From contig CM007324.1 of the NCBI GenBank assembly GCA_000333855.2, positions 166,415-202,978 of the forward strand: 36,564 bases of DNA, in the 5' to 3' direction. Positions within the stretch are counted from its first letter, which is position 1; each line of letters begins with the position of its first letter. The notes beneath the pieces are model-generated. The model was given only the letters and a program-made list of their open reading frames with translations, was not told where the DNA came from and made no database searches. This document shows, in pieces, positions 26,368-36,413 of the stretch. Made by a program: the position numbers and the translations under genes. The DNA is from Endotrypanum monterogeii (taxonomy: Eukaryota; Euglenozoa; Kinetoplastea; Trypanosomatida; Trypanosomatidae).

Positions 26368-27407
26368 CTTTCTTCCTTTTCAACGCGTATTTCGTAGAGT
26401 CGAACAGTAGATGATTTTTTTTCAAAATAACTTTATATATTTCCGCGACTGCGAGTGGGCGTTCCGTGTGTGTGTGTGTGTGTGCGCGCAGGAGACGGTC
26501 GATATGCACATGAGTATTTCAGCAGAGGCACGTAAGATGGGGTGGGGGTGGGGGTGGGGGAAGTTGAGGGGGTGGGGACAGGCGCATACGCAACAGGTTT
26601 GAGGATTATTTGGAGTTGGCCGAGGGTAGCGGAGGTTGTGAAGAAATAAAAAAAATAACATGTATATATATATATATATTTAGTTCGAGGACTCACGATA
26701 GTGCTTGCAGAGAGCAGCGGGTGCGAGGGGTACTCTGACGGAGGAGAAAAAAAAAAAGATACAGAAACGAGCAATGGTGTGGCAAAGGTGAAAGGGAAAC
26801 GTTCATGTACAGGGGAGGGAGGGAGGGAGGGAGGGAAAGAAAAAGCGAATCGAAGCCCTTGACCACGAAAAAAAAAAAAAAAAATAGAGCACATACACGC
26901 ATATATATGTAGAGGGAGCAAAAGAGACGTTCTCTCAAAAGGCGAAGCAGCTGTGAAGTCACACCGCGCGTGTGCGTCAGACAGACAGACAGACAGAAAT
27001 TTTTTTTTTTTTGAACAGTAGTCCCCACCTCCACCACCACATATGTCAAATACACACGCACACAGTGTTGATTGGTTGCGGTTATGCTCTACTGGGGAGA
27101 AAGAAACTGCCAAAGAGGCCCTACTCGAATGATGCGACGGCAGCTCCACTGTTCCCTCCACACACTTACCCTTTTTCTTGCTCGCTTCCCCCCCTCCCCC
27201 CCATACTAGAGGTGCACCCAATGGAAGGGAAAGGGGGGAGAGAGGTTAGTCAAGCGAAAGGGAAGACCACAGCCTGACAGGGGTATGCACTGGTGTATAT
27301 ATACATACCAGTGCATGAGTGCCAAGACAAATGTCCCTCACTCGTTTCTGTGTTTTGTGCGTGTACGGCACTGTCGAGTTTCTTCTTTTCTTCTTCTTCT
27401 TCTTCTT
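26368..27407. other. Intergenic, repeats and an inverted repeat
   Basis: No supported gene. Seen: (GT)n at 26466-26484, a GGGGGT run at about 26538-26561, (AT)n near 26661-26679, (GGGA)n at 26814-26836, a long A-run at about 26869-26884, (CAGA)n near 26979-26996, a T-run near 27000-27012, an inverted repeat at 27285-27316 and a (TTC)n run at about 27379-27408. The G-rich run reads as a polypyrimidine tract on the sense strand of the coiled-coil gene, and the first AG after it is at plus 26449-26450. Confidence 0.55.
27285..27316. repeat. Inverted repeat, 10-bp arms with AT loop
   Basis: Arms 27285-27294 and 27307-27316 are exact reverse complements around a 12-base AT-rich loop that contains its own 10-base palindrome (27295-27304). 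It lies about 92-123 bases past the stop codon of the RING gene, within its likely 3' UTR. Confidence 0.75.
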
Positions 27408-28997
27408 TTATGCGAGCGTGCACTCTTCCCGACTTTTGTTCTCTTTACGTTGAGAGGGTGGTCGTGTAGATGGTGCAGTCGCTGGGATTTGCCTGTGTGG
27501 TTGTTTTGGGGTGTTTGTTCTGAACGGGGGCGCCGCGCCGCCAGTGATGTTGGCTCTCTTCATATGCGCAGGATGTGCTGCTTGAGGCGAAGGACTTAAC
27601 CTGGTGGTGTGTGTAGTGGGCCTAGGGCCAGGGAGCACGACCCCATCTGCAGTGGTGCTCAGGGAGGCGTGCGGCGGTGCCGGCCCTGGTCGCTCTTCAC
27701 GGCGTGTTTTCACAAGCTTTAACGATTGCAGGAACTGCCGAAGGCTTACATACCCCGTGCGCCGGTCATCACATAGAAGAAAGAAGTCTCTAGCCTGCTG
27801 CGGTGTCTGGGCGTGCCTGTAGGTCTGACAGAGGCTGATGAAACTTCTCTCATCGATCACCCCGCTGTACTCGGGATCGACTGAGCGAAATTGGAGAAGG
27901 GCGTCGATGTATTCGAATTGTGTGAGCCCGAAAAGTGACGAGCGGTCTGGCTGATGCCTGCTGAGCCAATAGATGAAGTCGTCCTGGGTGACGTACCCTT
28001 TGCTTCCTCGATCCATGCTCAAAAAAATGGGGCTGATGTCGTCGTCACGCTGCACAAAGTTCAGACAAAAGCACAGGTTTCGCAGCTGCGTGCGGTTCAG
28101 CTGGCCGGTCTCGTTGTCGAACATCATAAAAATACCGACTAGTTGATCACAATCGATCTGAGAGAGGCCGTGGCGCTGCACCGGCTCTCGGCGATGGGGA
28201 GAGCTGGAGGCGCCCGATGGGCGATGAGTGTGTGACCCACTGCCACTCCTAGTACCCACAGAGGGTCGCTCATCTGATGAGCTCGCTGTAGCTGACCTGG
28301 AGGGGACGGGCAGCAAGGATGTAACAGCATAGGGTCGGCTGACTGCTGCTGTCTCATCGGGCTGTTGGTGGCAGAGCGAGGTGCCAACGTTCTGGCCGCT
28401 GGGTGGTCCGCTGTGGGCATACGGCGCCGTCGGTGTCGGGTCATCCCCGATGGGGGTGTAGGCGTCCTCAATCTCGCGCTGCGCTCGACGGGGTCCGCAG
28501 TGTTTTTCCCCCGGCTTGCTGAGGAGAGAGGGAGGCGACTGCTCCTCCTCGACGCCACTGCCACGTTTCGCAAGGGAGGCGGCTGAGACGAACCATTGCA
28601 CGTTCTCCGTCGCGGTGGGGCTCTGATGCTTCTCGGCGACGCTGTCTGCCTCTGCGCACGTGTGCTGTTCTGACGACTCGCGCGTCCCTCGCCAGTGGCA
28701 GTACTGGCACTCAACCTCTATATTCATGACAGCGTTCAGCAACATACGATTCGGTTTTTTTTGGCTTTGCACCACCGTTTTACACATTGGGCACTGAAGG
28801 TTTTCCTTCATCATCGGCTGCGCCGCTTGCTGTGCGCGGGCGGTATCGATACATCTCTGGCAGAAAATATCTCCGCAGGGTTCCAACTCCACCGGGTCAA
28901 CCCACGAGTCTTGGCAGAGTGGGCAAAGAAACAACGGATCGATGTCTTGCCCAGGCACCATCGAGAACTGCGGCGACGGCTGAGAAACTCCCGCCAT
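27408..28997 (-). CDS. RING finger + TRAF-like zinc finger + EF-hand-like protein
   Basis: This 529-residue protein begins at the ATG at 28997 (MAGVSQ); the frame extends farther only through a GTG. A RING-type finger spans 25-72: C25-x2-C28, C41-G-D43, C46-x2-C49, C69-x2-C72. The usual His of C3HC4 is Asp43. A second zinc site of TRAF type follows: C97-x2-C100 then H112 and C114, with the typical CxYCxWxG pattern. RING plus TRAF-like fingers usually mark E3 ubiquitin ligases. After a Ser/Pro-rich linker (about 120-275), four EF-hand-like loops appear at 294-305, 329-340, 374-385 and 410-421. None has Glu at position 12 (Leu, Asp, Ser, Gln), so calcium binding is doubtful except perhaps in the second. 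The tail (430-529) is Pro/Thr-rich with basic residues. RING fused to EF-hands is uncommon. Ubiquitin ligase activity is inferred from the family only. Confidence 0.88.
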   Translation of the reverse strand: MAGVSQPSPQFSMVPGQDIDPLFLCPLCQDSWVDPVELEPCGDIFCQRCIDTARAQQAAQPMMKENLQCPMCKTVVQSQKKPNRMLLNAVMNIEVECQYCHWRGTRESSEQHTCAEADSVAEKHQSPTATENVQWFVSAASLAKRGSGVEEEQSPPSLLSKPGEKHCGPRRAQREIEDAYTPIGDDPTPTAPYAHSGPPSGQNVGTSLCHQQPDETAAVSRPYAVTSLLPVPSRSATASSSDERPSVGTRSGSGSHTHRPSGASSSPHRREPVQRHGLSQIDCDQLVGIFMMFDNETGQLNRTQLRNLCFCLNFVQRDDDISPIFLSMDRGSKGYVTQDDFIYWLSRHQPDRSSLFGLTQFEYIDALLQFRSVDPEYSGVIDERSFISLCQTYRHAQTPQQARDFFLLCDDRRTGYVSLRQFLQSLKLVKTRREERPGPAPPHASLSTTADGVVLPGPRPTTHTTRLSPSPQAAHPAHMKRANITGGAAPPFRTNTPKQPHRQIPATAPSTRPPSQRKENKSREECTLA

Positions 28998-30182
28998 CGC
29001 GGTGATCGCGGCGGGTGATGGGTAGGGAGGAAGGGGAGAAAAGGGTGGGTGGGGGGTGGAGAGAACACACACACACCACGATCAATGTTCACGAAGGGAA
29101 GAGAAATAAAGAGGTGAGCAGCACGTCTAGATAAGTCTTTCCGTCACAACTCTTGTCTCCGAGGGAAATAATAATAGTGATTACGACGAATGAGGAGGAG
29201 AATCGAGAAAATAAAAAAAATAGGCTCTTAAATGAAAGGAGATGATGTCACATCAGATAAGTTTGCTACGTCTGTGAATTGCACTTGGGTACACACACAT
29301 CTATATAAATTATATATATGCATACCTTTGTCTCTCTGTGTGTGTGTGTGTGTGTAGTTGATTGGTTGGCTGAGGGGTTGGGGGAGGGGGGGGGGGGGGG
29401 GAAATTATATATATATATATATATATATTCGGCGGCACAGGTGCAAACACCGATGTATGCGCTTGCACAAATGAACAGGCTGGTGAAGAATACAAGACGC
29501 CCTCATTGTACCCCGAGAACATCACCGGCCACACCACCGTCAATCCCGGAACAGGAGCGCCGGTGCAAGGGAGAGCGAGAGAAAAAAAGGGAGGGGGGGG
29601 GGCACCGTTGTATCTTTAGCTGAAGACTCGACACATTTGCGGTTGCCGCCGTACGACTGCCTCCAATCATCATCATAATCATCCGACAGTATTGTGTATG
29701 TGTGTGTGCGGGCGCGTGAGGAAAAAAAAGTAGAGCAGATGTTTGCGTCTCACACTTGATGAGCCTCCTTATTCCTTGTTTCTCGCACCATACGTTCCCT
29801 CCAAGACTGCCTCCTGCGTCTCTTCAGCTTTTTTTTTCCCCCACTGTTGCTCGTGCCGGTGGGGGAGAGGGAGAGGAGGAACGATCCGCTATACTTCTAT
29901 GGTATCTTTTTTTTTTTTTTCGGAGCTTCGGGAAATATGCACAGAACACCAGGCGGGAGCGAGGAGGGAGGGCGAGAGACCTCCCACATAGGTCGCCAAA
30001 AGCATCACCATCGGTTGGGGGAGGGGGGTGAGATAGAGGTGGTGAGGTAAAGATCCGCAGTCGCACGGGGTGCTTTTGACTAGGTACATCCTGAACACCG
30101 AAACACACATACACAAACAAACAAATTGATCTATCAGACTTTGGGACAAAAAAACAGCACAACACACTTTCTCAAAAAAAAA

Positions 30183-30223
<41 letters not shown>

Positions 30224-30300
30224 TTCGCTTCTGCTTTTCTTCTTCTTCACAGCGGCTCAGCACAAGTACGCCCCTCTCCTCCCCCCCCTCCTCTGCTGAG
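28998..30300. other. Intergenic between the RING gene and the IFT139-like gene
   Basis: No supported gene. Upstream of the RING gene the sense strand has polypyrimidine tracts; one at about 29190-29222 is followed by an AG at plus 29157-29158, a candidate acceptor. Repeats: (TG)n at 29338-29355, a run of 16 G at 29386-29401, (AT)n at 29406-29428, T-run near 29908-29921 and (AT)n at 30190-30220. The right end should be the 3' UTR of the IFT139-like gene. Confidence 0.55.
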
Positions 30301-33300
30301 TTACGGCCGAAGCATTGTGTAGGCGATGTCCATAACATCGGATTCGATGCGTGGGAACGTGGGGTGGTGTGCAAGCACGCGCTTGCACACGTCGATCGCC
30401 TTCACTGGCTCGCCACCACGCAGGTAGTTAAAGCTCAGCTTGTATCCCACAGCCGGGTCGGATTCTTGGACCATATCCCAAGCCTTCTCATAGCATCGCG
30501 AGGCTTCCTTGTGTTTCTGTTGCCTCTCATAGATCATCCCGAGCCCGTTCCACGCGGCCCCGCAGCTTTGGTTGGCGGCCAGCACCTGCTGCAGTATGAG
30601 CTGGGCGTCGTCCAAATGATTGGCTCGCGTGTCCATGTACGCCTGCAGCAACATGGCGCGCTCGATAGTGTCGTCCTCGGAGCAGGTAAGGAGAGCGATT
30701 GGGGGTGCGATAACAATTGGACCGTGTGCTGAGGTGCCATTGCTGGATGCAGCGCCGTTACTATTTTTATCTCCTTGCTTGCCCCCTGCTGCTTTCTTCG
30801 CCTCCTCCACTGATATCTTGACGTCCTTGCTTGCGAGCAGCCTCCCCAGCACGTTGCGCGCTGCTGTTTCCTGTCCGGAAACGAAGAGGCACACAGCCAG
30901 CCCCAGAAACGCCAACGGATGCATTACTTGGCACTGTAGTGCGAAGGCGAGTGTGGCGGTGCTGTTGGTATCGCTGCTGCGCTGTGCGGCGGCCTCGTGC
31001 ATGCCGGCAAGGAGCTTGAGGTCCTCGTCGTCGTCCTCGTCGTCGGGGACGACATTCTTTGACGACCTCACTGCCCCAGGTGCACCGCTCGCATCGTTCA
31101 CGCTGGCCCTACCGCCTGTCTCCGCAAATACGATACTCTCCAGGAAAAGATGCATTGCCGTCTCCAGCTCCTCCGGGCGCCGCGTAGCCATTGTGCAGTA
31201 TGCCTGAAGAATGCGTCGTTCTTCACTATGCGCAGGCAGTAGCAGCAACAGTTGTTCGGCAAAGCGAATGTTATCATGCAGCTCCGTGCCGCCAGTCGAG
31301 GCCGCTGCCGCCGCCGAAGAGGGCTTGTTGGGGGGGTGTTGCTTTGGGGTCGGCGGCGGGCCTGCCCCGCCGGCGGCCTCCACCGGGGTAGAGCCTTGCA
31401 CCCACAGATCCTGGGTGGTCGGCACGAGGTAGATCCGAATCATGCGCACCAGCGCTCGCGTACACCACGCGTTGTCCGCTGGCAGACGTGCTAAGTTGAA
31501 GTATCGGAGCGCCTCGGCATTCCTGTTTTGGAAGTGCTCGTAGAGTCCGCGTGCGTAGCTGAGGCCCGGGTCGGCGCGTTGGCCCACCGGCGTGGCCTCC
31601 ACCGCTCGCTCCAGCGCCTGCTTCGCGTCTGTCAGCGTCCCGGCATGGTAAAGCAAGACGATGTAGTACACCAGGGCGTCATAGTGCTGTGGGTGTTTCT
31701 CTAGGAGAGTCTCGAACATCGCTCGAGCGTCATCGGTGCGGCCCTGTTGCGTGTACATGTTTGCGAGGAGAATCACCGCCTCTCCATTGCCTGCAGTGCC
31801 ACCAGCCATGCGAAGCACCGTTAGGCAGTGTTGCTCACACTTGTCCATGTCTCCGATACGGTAGCAGAGCTGTGCCGACTCCATCTGAGCGCGCTCGTTG
31901 GACTCATCGTATTTGATTGCTTCCTGTAGATACTCCCGCGCGTTCGTGAGGCGGACGGCAATGGTCGATTGAACCGCCAGCGCTGCGGCAGCCTCCACCT
32001 TTTTGTCTCGCATGATCACAGACGCCGGTGGCGGAGCCGGGGTGCTGTAGATGCAGCGCACTCCGATCTCGGTACAAATACCCGCCATGATGACCCGCTG
32101 CTCGGCGTGCACGTCCGCTGTCTCGGCACGCAAATGATGGTCGAGGAGACGCCGCTGCAGTGATCGGGCAGTGCGAAGTGCTGTCAGGGCTGCGTCGCCG
32201 CTGTCAGCGCCTGCCGCGTCATCGGTGTCGATTGTGCCCAGCGCGCTCAGCGGCACTGTCCACGGCTGGTCACGAAGCACCTTGTACAGGAGGAGGTAAA
32301 GATTGATTTGCTCAATCGCCATCCCCACCGCTTCCTCAGGCCCTGCCGATGCAGTGCTCGATGACCCCTCCTCTCCCCCGCTCGTGGAGGACAGCTCATA
32401 GACTGGTGACTGCATGATCGTTTCTCGCGCGTCCTCGATTCGGCCCAGCCGCCACTGCAGCGTGGCAAGGTCAGCCCGCACGGCTGAGAGGTATGGGTCA
32501 CCTGTGAGTGCGTCCTGATAATATCGGATCGCCTTGGCGTAGTCGTGTAGCGCAACAAGAGAGCGACCGACGCGCACGGAAAGCTCGTTGCTGGATGGTG
32601 AGAGCGCCTTGGCCTTCTCGTACGCAGCGATCGCCTGCTCCGGCTCCTGAATAGTAGTGTAGGCGTCGCCGAGCTCCACGTAGCTCTGCGCCGACTGTAC
32701 AGCCTCGGCCATATCCTCGAAACAGCGAATATACATGGCGACGTTGTGTTTCTGAGTGAGGAATATTTTTCCTAGCTGCGAGTGGGCCGAAATGTAGTAA
32801 GGGCTCTTGGTGGGCACCTGCCGAAGCAGTTCGATGCTTTTGTCTACATCGGTGCGCGCGGCGAGCATGGCCTGAGCAATGGCGACGCGCCCCACCTGGG
32901 TGGACTCCCGAAACTTGAAGGCTGCCTCCGTCAGCGTTGTACGCGCCGCATCGACGTCACGCAGGCGCAGCCGCGCCTGCGCCAGTTGCAGGTACAGTGT
33001 GACCTGCTCCGGAACGCTGAGCGACTGGATCGCGTTGCCCGAGGAGGATGTGGTGGCGGAACTCTTCACCGTGTCGAAGGCGCGCTGCAGTGACGTGAGG
33101 GCCTCAGCGAACTTGCCCAAGGAGCTTTGCACTGTGCCAAGCAGCAGGTTGTAGAGGGGCTGCTCCTGCAGCGAAAAGCTAAGGGTCAGTGCCTGTTCGA
33201 GGGCACGGTTCGCCAGCTTGAGATCTCCCATGTACTGACATATCTGGCTAGAGAGCAGGAAGGACTCTGGCAGCGGCTGCTCCTGGATGAGAAGCGTATT

Positions 33301-34950
33301 TTTGAGGAGTTCTTGTGCTTTGCGCACCTCCCCCGTGATGAACCACACCTTGGCCAGCATGAGTTGTGCTTCCATGCAGGCGGGCAGACGCTGCACAAGA
33401 AATTGAAGGTGACGCTTACACTTTTCGCTCACGACGTCTGTCTGCCGAAAAACCGGGTCCGGGGGCTCGTTGCGGCAGTGCAGCAGGTATGCATGGGCAA
33501 CGGCGAGTGCGACGGGGGCGTTGAGGTGCACGTACATCTCCATTCCCGTTCCCGCCAGCACATTCACATCCTGCTTGATCGCATCGGCGGCCTGGTCCAG
33601 ATACCGTATCACTGCGGTCTCCTCCTCGATGCCGCGTCGGCGCCACATCACCTGTGCGTTGAGCAGGCAAAGCTCCGCGTTACGCTGCGTCGTCGGCTGC
33701 AGCTCGTTGCAAAAGTGTAGTTGCTGTGCTGCTTCCTCCAACTCGTTTAGGTTGAGAAGACACGTGACTGTGCCTAGAAGAGGTGCGAGACTGTCTGTCA
33801 GCGTTGACGCCTTCCGAAATGTCGCTGCTGCCGCCTTGTAGTCGTGCCGATAAAGCTGCTGGTAACCCAACCCGCACAGCACATCTCCGTTGCGGCTTTC
33901 CAACGCACATGCCAACTCTGAAAATTTTGTAGTGGTGTTTAACAGATCCAATCGATCACCCGCCAGACGGGAGAAGACAAGCGCGAATTGGTGCAGCAGC
34001 GCTACATTACGTGGTTCCTTGACCTGCACCGCTTCGAGGAGCCGACGCAGTCGCACGGTTGCTGCGTCGTAGCGTGTGTCTTTCCCAAAGGCATAAAGCG
34101 CCTCGAGTGTGAGGGCCTCTACGTTTTCTTTGTCGCGGGAGAGGATACGGCGCGCCACTTCAATCGCCTGATCCCAGTCTTCTGCGTGCATGAGTAAGTG
34201 AGCCTTTGTCACCAGCGGAGGGACGCTACAATTTGGGTATAGAACGACAAGACGATCCAGCAAGCTCTGCGCCTTGGCAATCTGTGTCTTGCGCTCCAGG
34301 AACGCAACGTAGCCGAGAGCAGCGTTCATGTCAGTCCACTTAGCACCACCCCCCGGTCCTTCACCGCCACCGTCGCTGCCAGTCTGGAAAAATGAGAAGT
34401 GCTCCTCCTCCATTTTTAATGCACTCAAGAACAGCGACCCCGCCTTCTCAAGCAACGCGCTTCGACCAGACAAGAGATCTACCCAGGCACGAATGCTGCT
34501 GTAGTTTGTGTACTCGTCTCGATACGCCATCGCCGCCTCGTTGTCGGGAAATTTGAGCAGGATGTCTCTAGCGGTTTTGGTGTCGCCGGATGCCCAGCAC
34601 AAGGCAGCTGCCTGCACCCAGCCTCCCATGTTGTTTGCTACCTCCAGAGCGTCGAGCCTTGCTTCGGTCTGCGCCAAACCCTCCTGGTCTCTGTTATGCT
34701 TGTAAATAAGGTGCATGCCCATCAGCGCTGGTACCGCCGTGCTGCGGCGTGACTCGACCGCCTTGTATTCTCGCAGAGCTTCGTTTGCCATGCCTTGTCG
34801 ATCCAACGTCAGCGCACGCCACACGCGAAACAGATGATCATCTGTTGTGCTGATGACCGACAGGCACACTTCTTCTGCATGGTGCCAATACTGCTCCCGT
34901 ACGTAGAAGAGAAGAAGGGCGTAGTTGGTACGTAGTATCGTCTCTGTCAT
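30301..34950 (-). CDS. IFT139: IFT139/TTC21B-like intraflagellar transport protein (IFT-A)
   Basis: This 1,549-residue protein is made almost wholly of tetratricopeptide-type helical repeats and matches IFT139 (TTC21B/THM1), a peripheral subunit of the IFT-A complex that drives retrograde transport and membrane-protein entry in cilia and flagella. Seen: the N-terminal NYALLLFYVREQYWHHAEEVCLSVI and FRVWRALTLDRQGMANEALREY; many TPR-like pairs with W/L/G/Y/A/F/A/P spacing through the protein; and the closing block at 1465-1549 (WNGLGMIYERQQKHKEASRCYEKAW ... LSFNYLRGGEPVKAIDVCKRVLAHHP), which resembles the family's C-terminus. It is longer than human TTC21B because of low-complexity inserts near 1177-1225 (Pro/Ala/Lys), about 1293-1305 (Asp/Glu-rich) and 1380-1412 (Lys/Gly/Asn/Ser). 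The true ATG is at 34950; the codon before is GTG. Fits a flagellated protist. Little doubt on family. Confidence 0.92.
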   Translation of the reverse strand: MTETILRTNYALLLFYVREQYWHHAEEVCLSVISTTDDHLFRVWRALTLDRQGMANEALREYKAVESRRSTAVPALMGMHLIYKHNRDQEGLAQTEARLDALEVANNMGGWVQAAALCWASGDTKTARDILLKFPDNEAAMAYRDEYTNYSSIRAWVDLLSGRSALLEKAGSLFLSALKMEEEHFSFFQTGSDGGGEGPGGGAKWTDMNAALGYVAFLERKTQIAKAQSLLDRLVVLYPNCSVPPLVTKAHLLMHAEDWDQAIEVARRILSRDKENVEALTLEALYAFGKDTRYDAATVRLRRLLEAVQVKEPRNVALLHQFALVFSRLAGDRLDLLNTTTKFSELACALESRNGDVLCGLGYQQLYRHDYKAAAATFRKASTLTDSLAPLLGTVTCLLNLNELEEAAQQLHFCNELQPTTQRNAELCLLNAQVMWRRRGIEEETAVIRYLDQAADAIKQDVNVLAGTGMEMYVHLNAPVALAVAHAYLLHCRNEPPDPVFRQTDVVSEKCKRHLQFLVQRLPACMEAQLMLAKVWFITGEVRKAQELLKNTLLIQEQPLPESFLLSSQICQYMGDLKLANRALEQALTLSFSLQEQPLYNLLLGTVQSSLGKFAEALTSLQRAFDTVKSSATTSSSGNAIQSLSVPEQVTLYLQLAQARLRLRDVDAARTTLTEAAFKFRESTQVGRVAIAQAMLAARTDVDKSIELLRQVPTKSPYYISAHSQLGKIFLTQKHNVAMYIRCFEDMAEAVQSAQSYVELGDAYTTIQEPEQAIAAYEKAKALSPSSNELSVRVGRSLVALHDYAKAIRYYQDALTGDPYLSAVRADLATLQWRLGRIEDARETIMQSPVYELSSTSGGEEGSSSTASAGPEEAVGMAIEQINLYLLLYKVLRDQPWTVPLSALGTIDTDDAAGADSGDAALTALRTARSLQRRLLDHHLRAETADVHAEQRVIMAGICTEIGVRCIYSTPAPPPASVIMRDKKVEAAAALAVQSTIAVRLTNAREYLQEAIKYDESNERAQMESAQLCYRIGDMDKCEQHCLTVLRMAGGTAGNGEAVILLANMYTQQGRTDDARAMFETLLEKHPQHYDALVYYIVLLYHAGTLTDAKQALERAVEATPVGQRADPGLSYARGLYEHFQNRNAEALRYFNLARLPADNAWCTRALVRMIRIYLVPTTQDLWVQGSTPVEAAGGAGPPPTPKQHPPNKPSSAAAAASTGGTELHDNIRFAEQLLLLLPAHSEERRILQAYCTMATRRPEELETAMHLFLESIVFAETGGRASVNDASGAPGAVRSSKNVVPDDEDDDEDLKLLAGMHEAAAQRSSDTNSTATLAFALQCQVMHPLAFLGLAVCLFVSGQETAARNVLGRLLASKDVKISVEEAKKAAGGKQGDKNSNGAASSNGTSAHGPIVIAPPIALLTCSEDDTIERAMLLQAYMDTRANHLDDAQLILQQVLAANQSCGAAWNGLGMIYERQQKHKEASRCYEKAWDMVQESDPAVGYKLSFNYLRGGEPVKAIDVCKRVLAHHPTFPRIESDVMDIAYTMLRP

Positions 34951-35082
34951 CACTACGGCGTGGATATAATCAAGTAAGAGAGGGGGAAGGGGGAGAATAA
35001 ATGAATGGATGCGTCGGTGCGGCTGTTCCTCCGAGGCCTCACGACTGATGGGGGGGGTGACGGTATCTATTCCGCTGCCTCA

Positions 35083-35150
35083 CTGTCCGTGCGTGCGTGG
35101 CGCCGTGCGTGTCGGGAGGAGGAGAGGAGCAGAAAAAAAAAGGAAGGGGC
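35083..35150 (-). promoter_or_regulatory. Candidate trans-splice acceptor for the IFT139-like gene
   Basis: On the minus strand a C/T-rich tract with nine T (about 35118-35150) is followed by an AG at plus 35083-35084, about 132 bases upstream of the ATG at 34950. A nearer tract (34976-34997) is followed by an AG only two bases before the ATG, which would leave almost no 5' UTR. Confidence 0.35.
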
Positions 35151-35509
35151 TGTGCGCCGTACGGAGTGTAGCACGCGTTGTGTGTGTTCTTGTCTTTGAC
35201 GATATGGACTTTTATGTGTATGTTTATCTGTGTCTCTGGGGCTTGACTGCATTAGATACATGTGATGAAGACAGTCCTCTCTCCCCAACGGCGAATATGA
35301 TGCAGCGAAGAAGGGGGGTGGGGGTACAGATATCGAAGCAGGGAGTTCAGTGGAAATGGAAGTTAATTCGCGTGCGCATGAAGAAGACGGTGAGGAAGAA
35401 AAAAAAAGTCGAACAGATCTGCACGAGACGGGCAGACAGGGAGGCGGAAGGCGTAAAGGGAGGCGTGGCGGTGGTGAGGCAATAGCCCCGCTTCACATAT
35501 CTTTGTCAT

Positions 35510-35513
<4 letters not shown>

Positions 35514-35559
<46 letters not shown>

Positions 35560-35562
35560 TAT
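35514..35562. repeat. (TA)n microsatellite
   Basis: About 49 bases of alternating T and A, with one break near 35552. It is one of the longest AT runs in the window. Confidence 0.9.
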
Positions 35563-35854
35563 CCCTTCACCTACGTGCCACGACACGCCGCCGCTCGCCG
35601 CCGCCATCTTCACTACAATGCCGCAAGTGGCATTACACGTACCTCTCTCGTTACCTCATTTTTTCAACTACCAGCATCCAAACAAAAAATAAATATATAG
35701 TAAGATGCGAGGCCGCAGGGCCTCAATTATCATAAAAAAGCGTCACACAACATTTGATCTACATCAATGTGCATCCTGCGGTACACAGATACGAATCCCT
35801 CGTCACAGTCACCCACAGACAGAAAAGAGCCAAAGCTCAGTAGACTACGTCACT

Positions 35855-36005
35855 CCACCTCACCCCCCACCCCCAATAGGGAGGAGGGGGCGGGGCGCAG
35901 ACAGCGGTCGAGGAAAGGTCATCATTCACCACCGGCGCACGCAGGCCCCCCCCCCCCGCGGACACACTGAGGCACAGGAACGCTGTTTCCTTTGCCCAAC
36001 ACACA
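35855..36005. repeat. Direct repeat, copy 1
   Basis: This 151-base segment recurs 559 bases downstream with only a few differences, all in or next to the C-run (12 C here, 14 C in copy 2). It contains CACC-rich, GGGGGCGGGGC and C-homopolymer parts and ends in a (CA)n run. Confidence 0.9.
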
Positions 36006-36413
36006 CACACACACACACACACAGTGTCACTGCCAGCCACAGCTGCACGCGACGCCAGCCGCCACAACGGGGCGGGGGTAGGGGGTGCGCAGCGCGGACG
36101 TGCCGCATCAGCCAAGAACAAAAAGAACGGAACTGGAAGCGATCATTCATCTAAACGGATCAGATTGAAGGGCTAACTTCAATAATATGCTACGGTATGT
36201 GTCGCATCATGCGCGCTGCACACGGCGCACCCGCACCCCCCCTCGTCCTCAGCACGCTCGCACTCCATGCATCTCCGTCACTGCTATCACAGGCTGCACA
36301 ACTGATTAGGATGTCTGCACAGTCCGCTTACACAAGCACGTGGGCCCACCCCCTGAAGCTCTCTCTGATGCGTTTTGTTCGACCAGCACACACGAGGTGA
36401 TCGTCTATCGACC

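Noticed and set aside
28998..29072. Longer start of the RING protein
   Set aside because: The extension begins with GTG and is Pro-rich from a C/T tract; the first ATG is at 28997.
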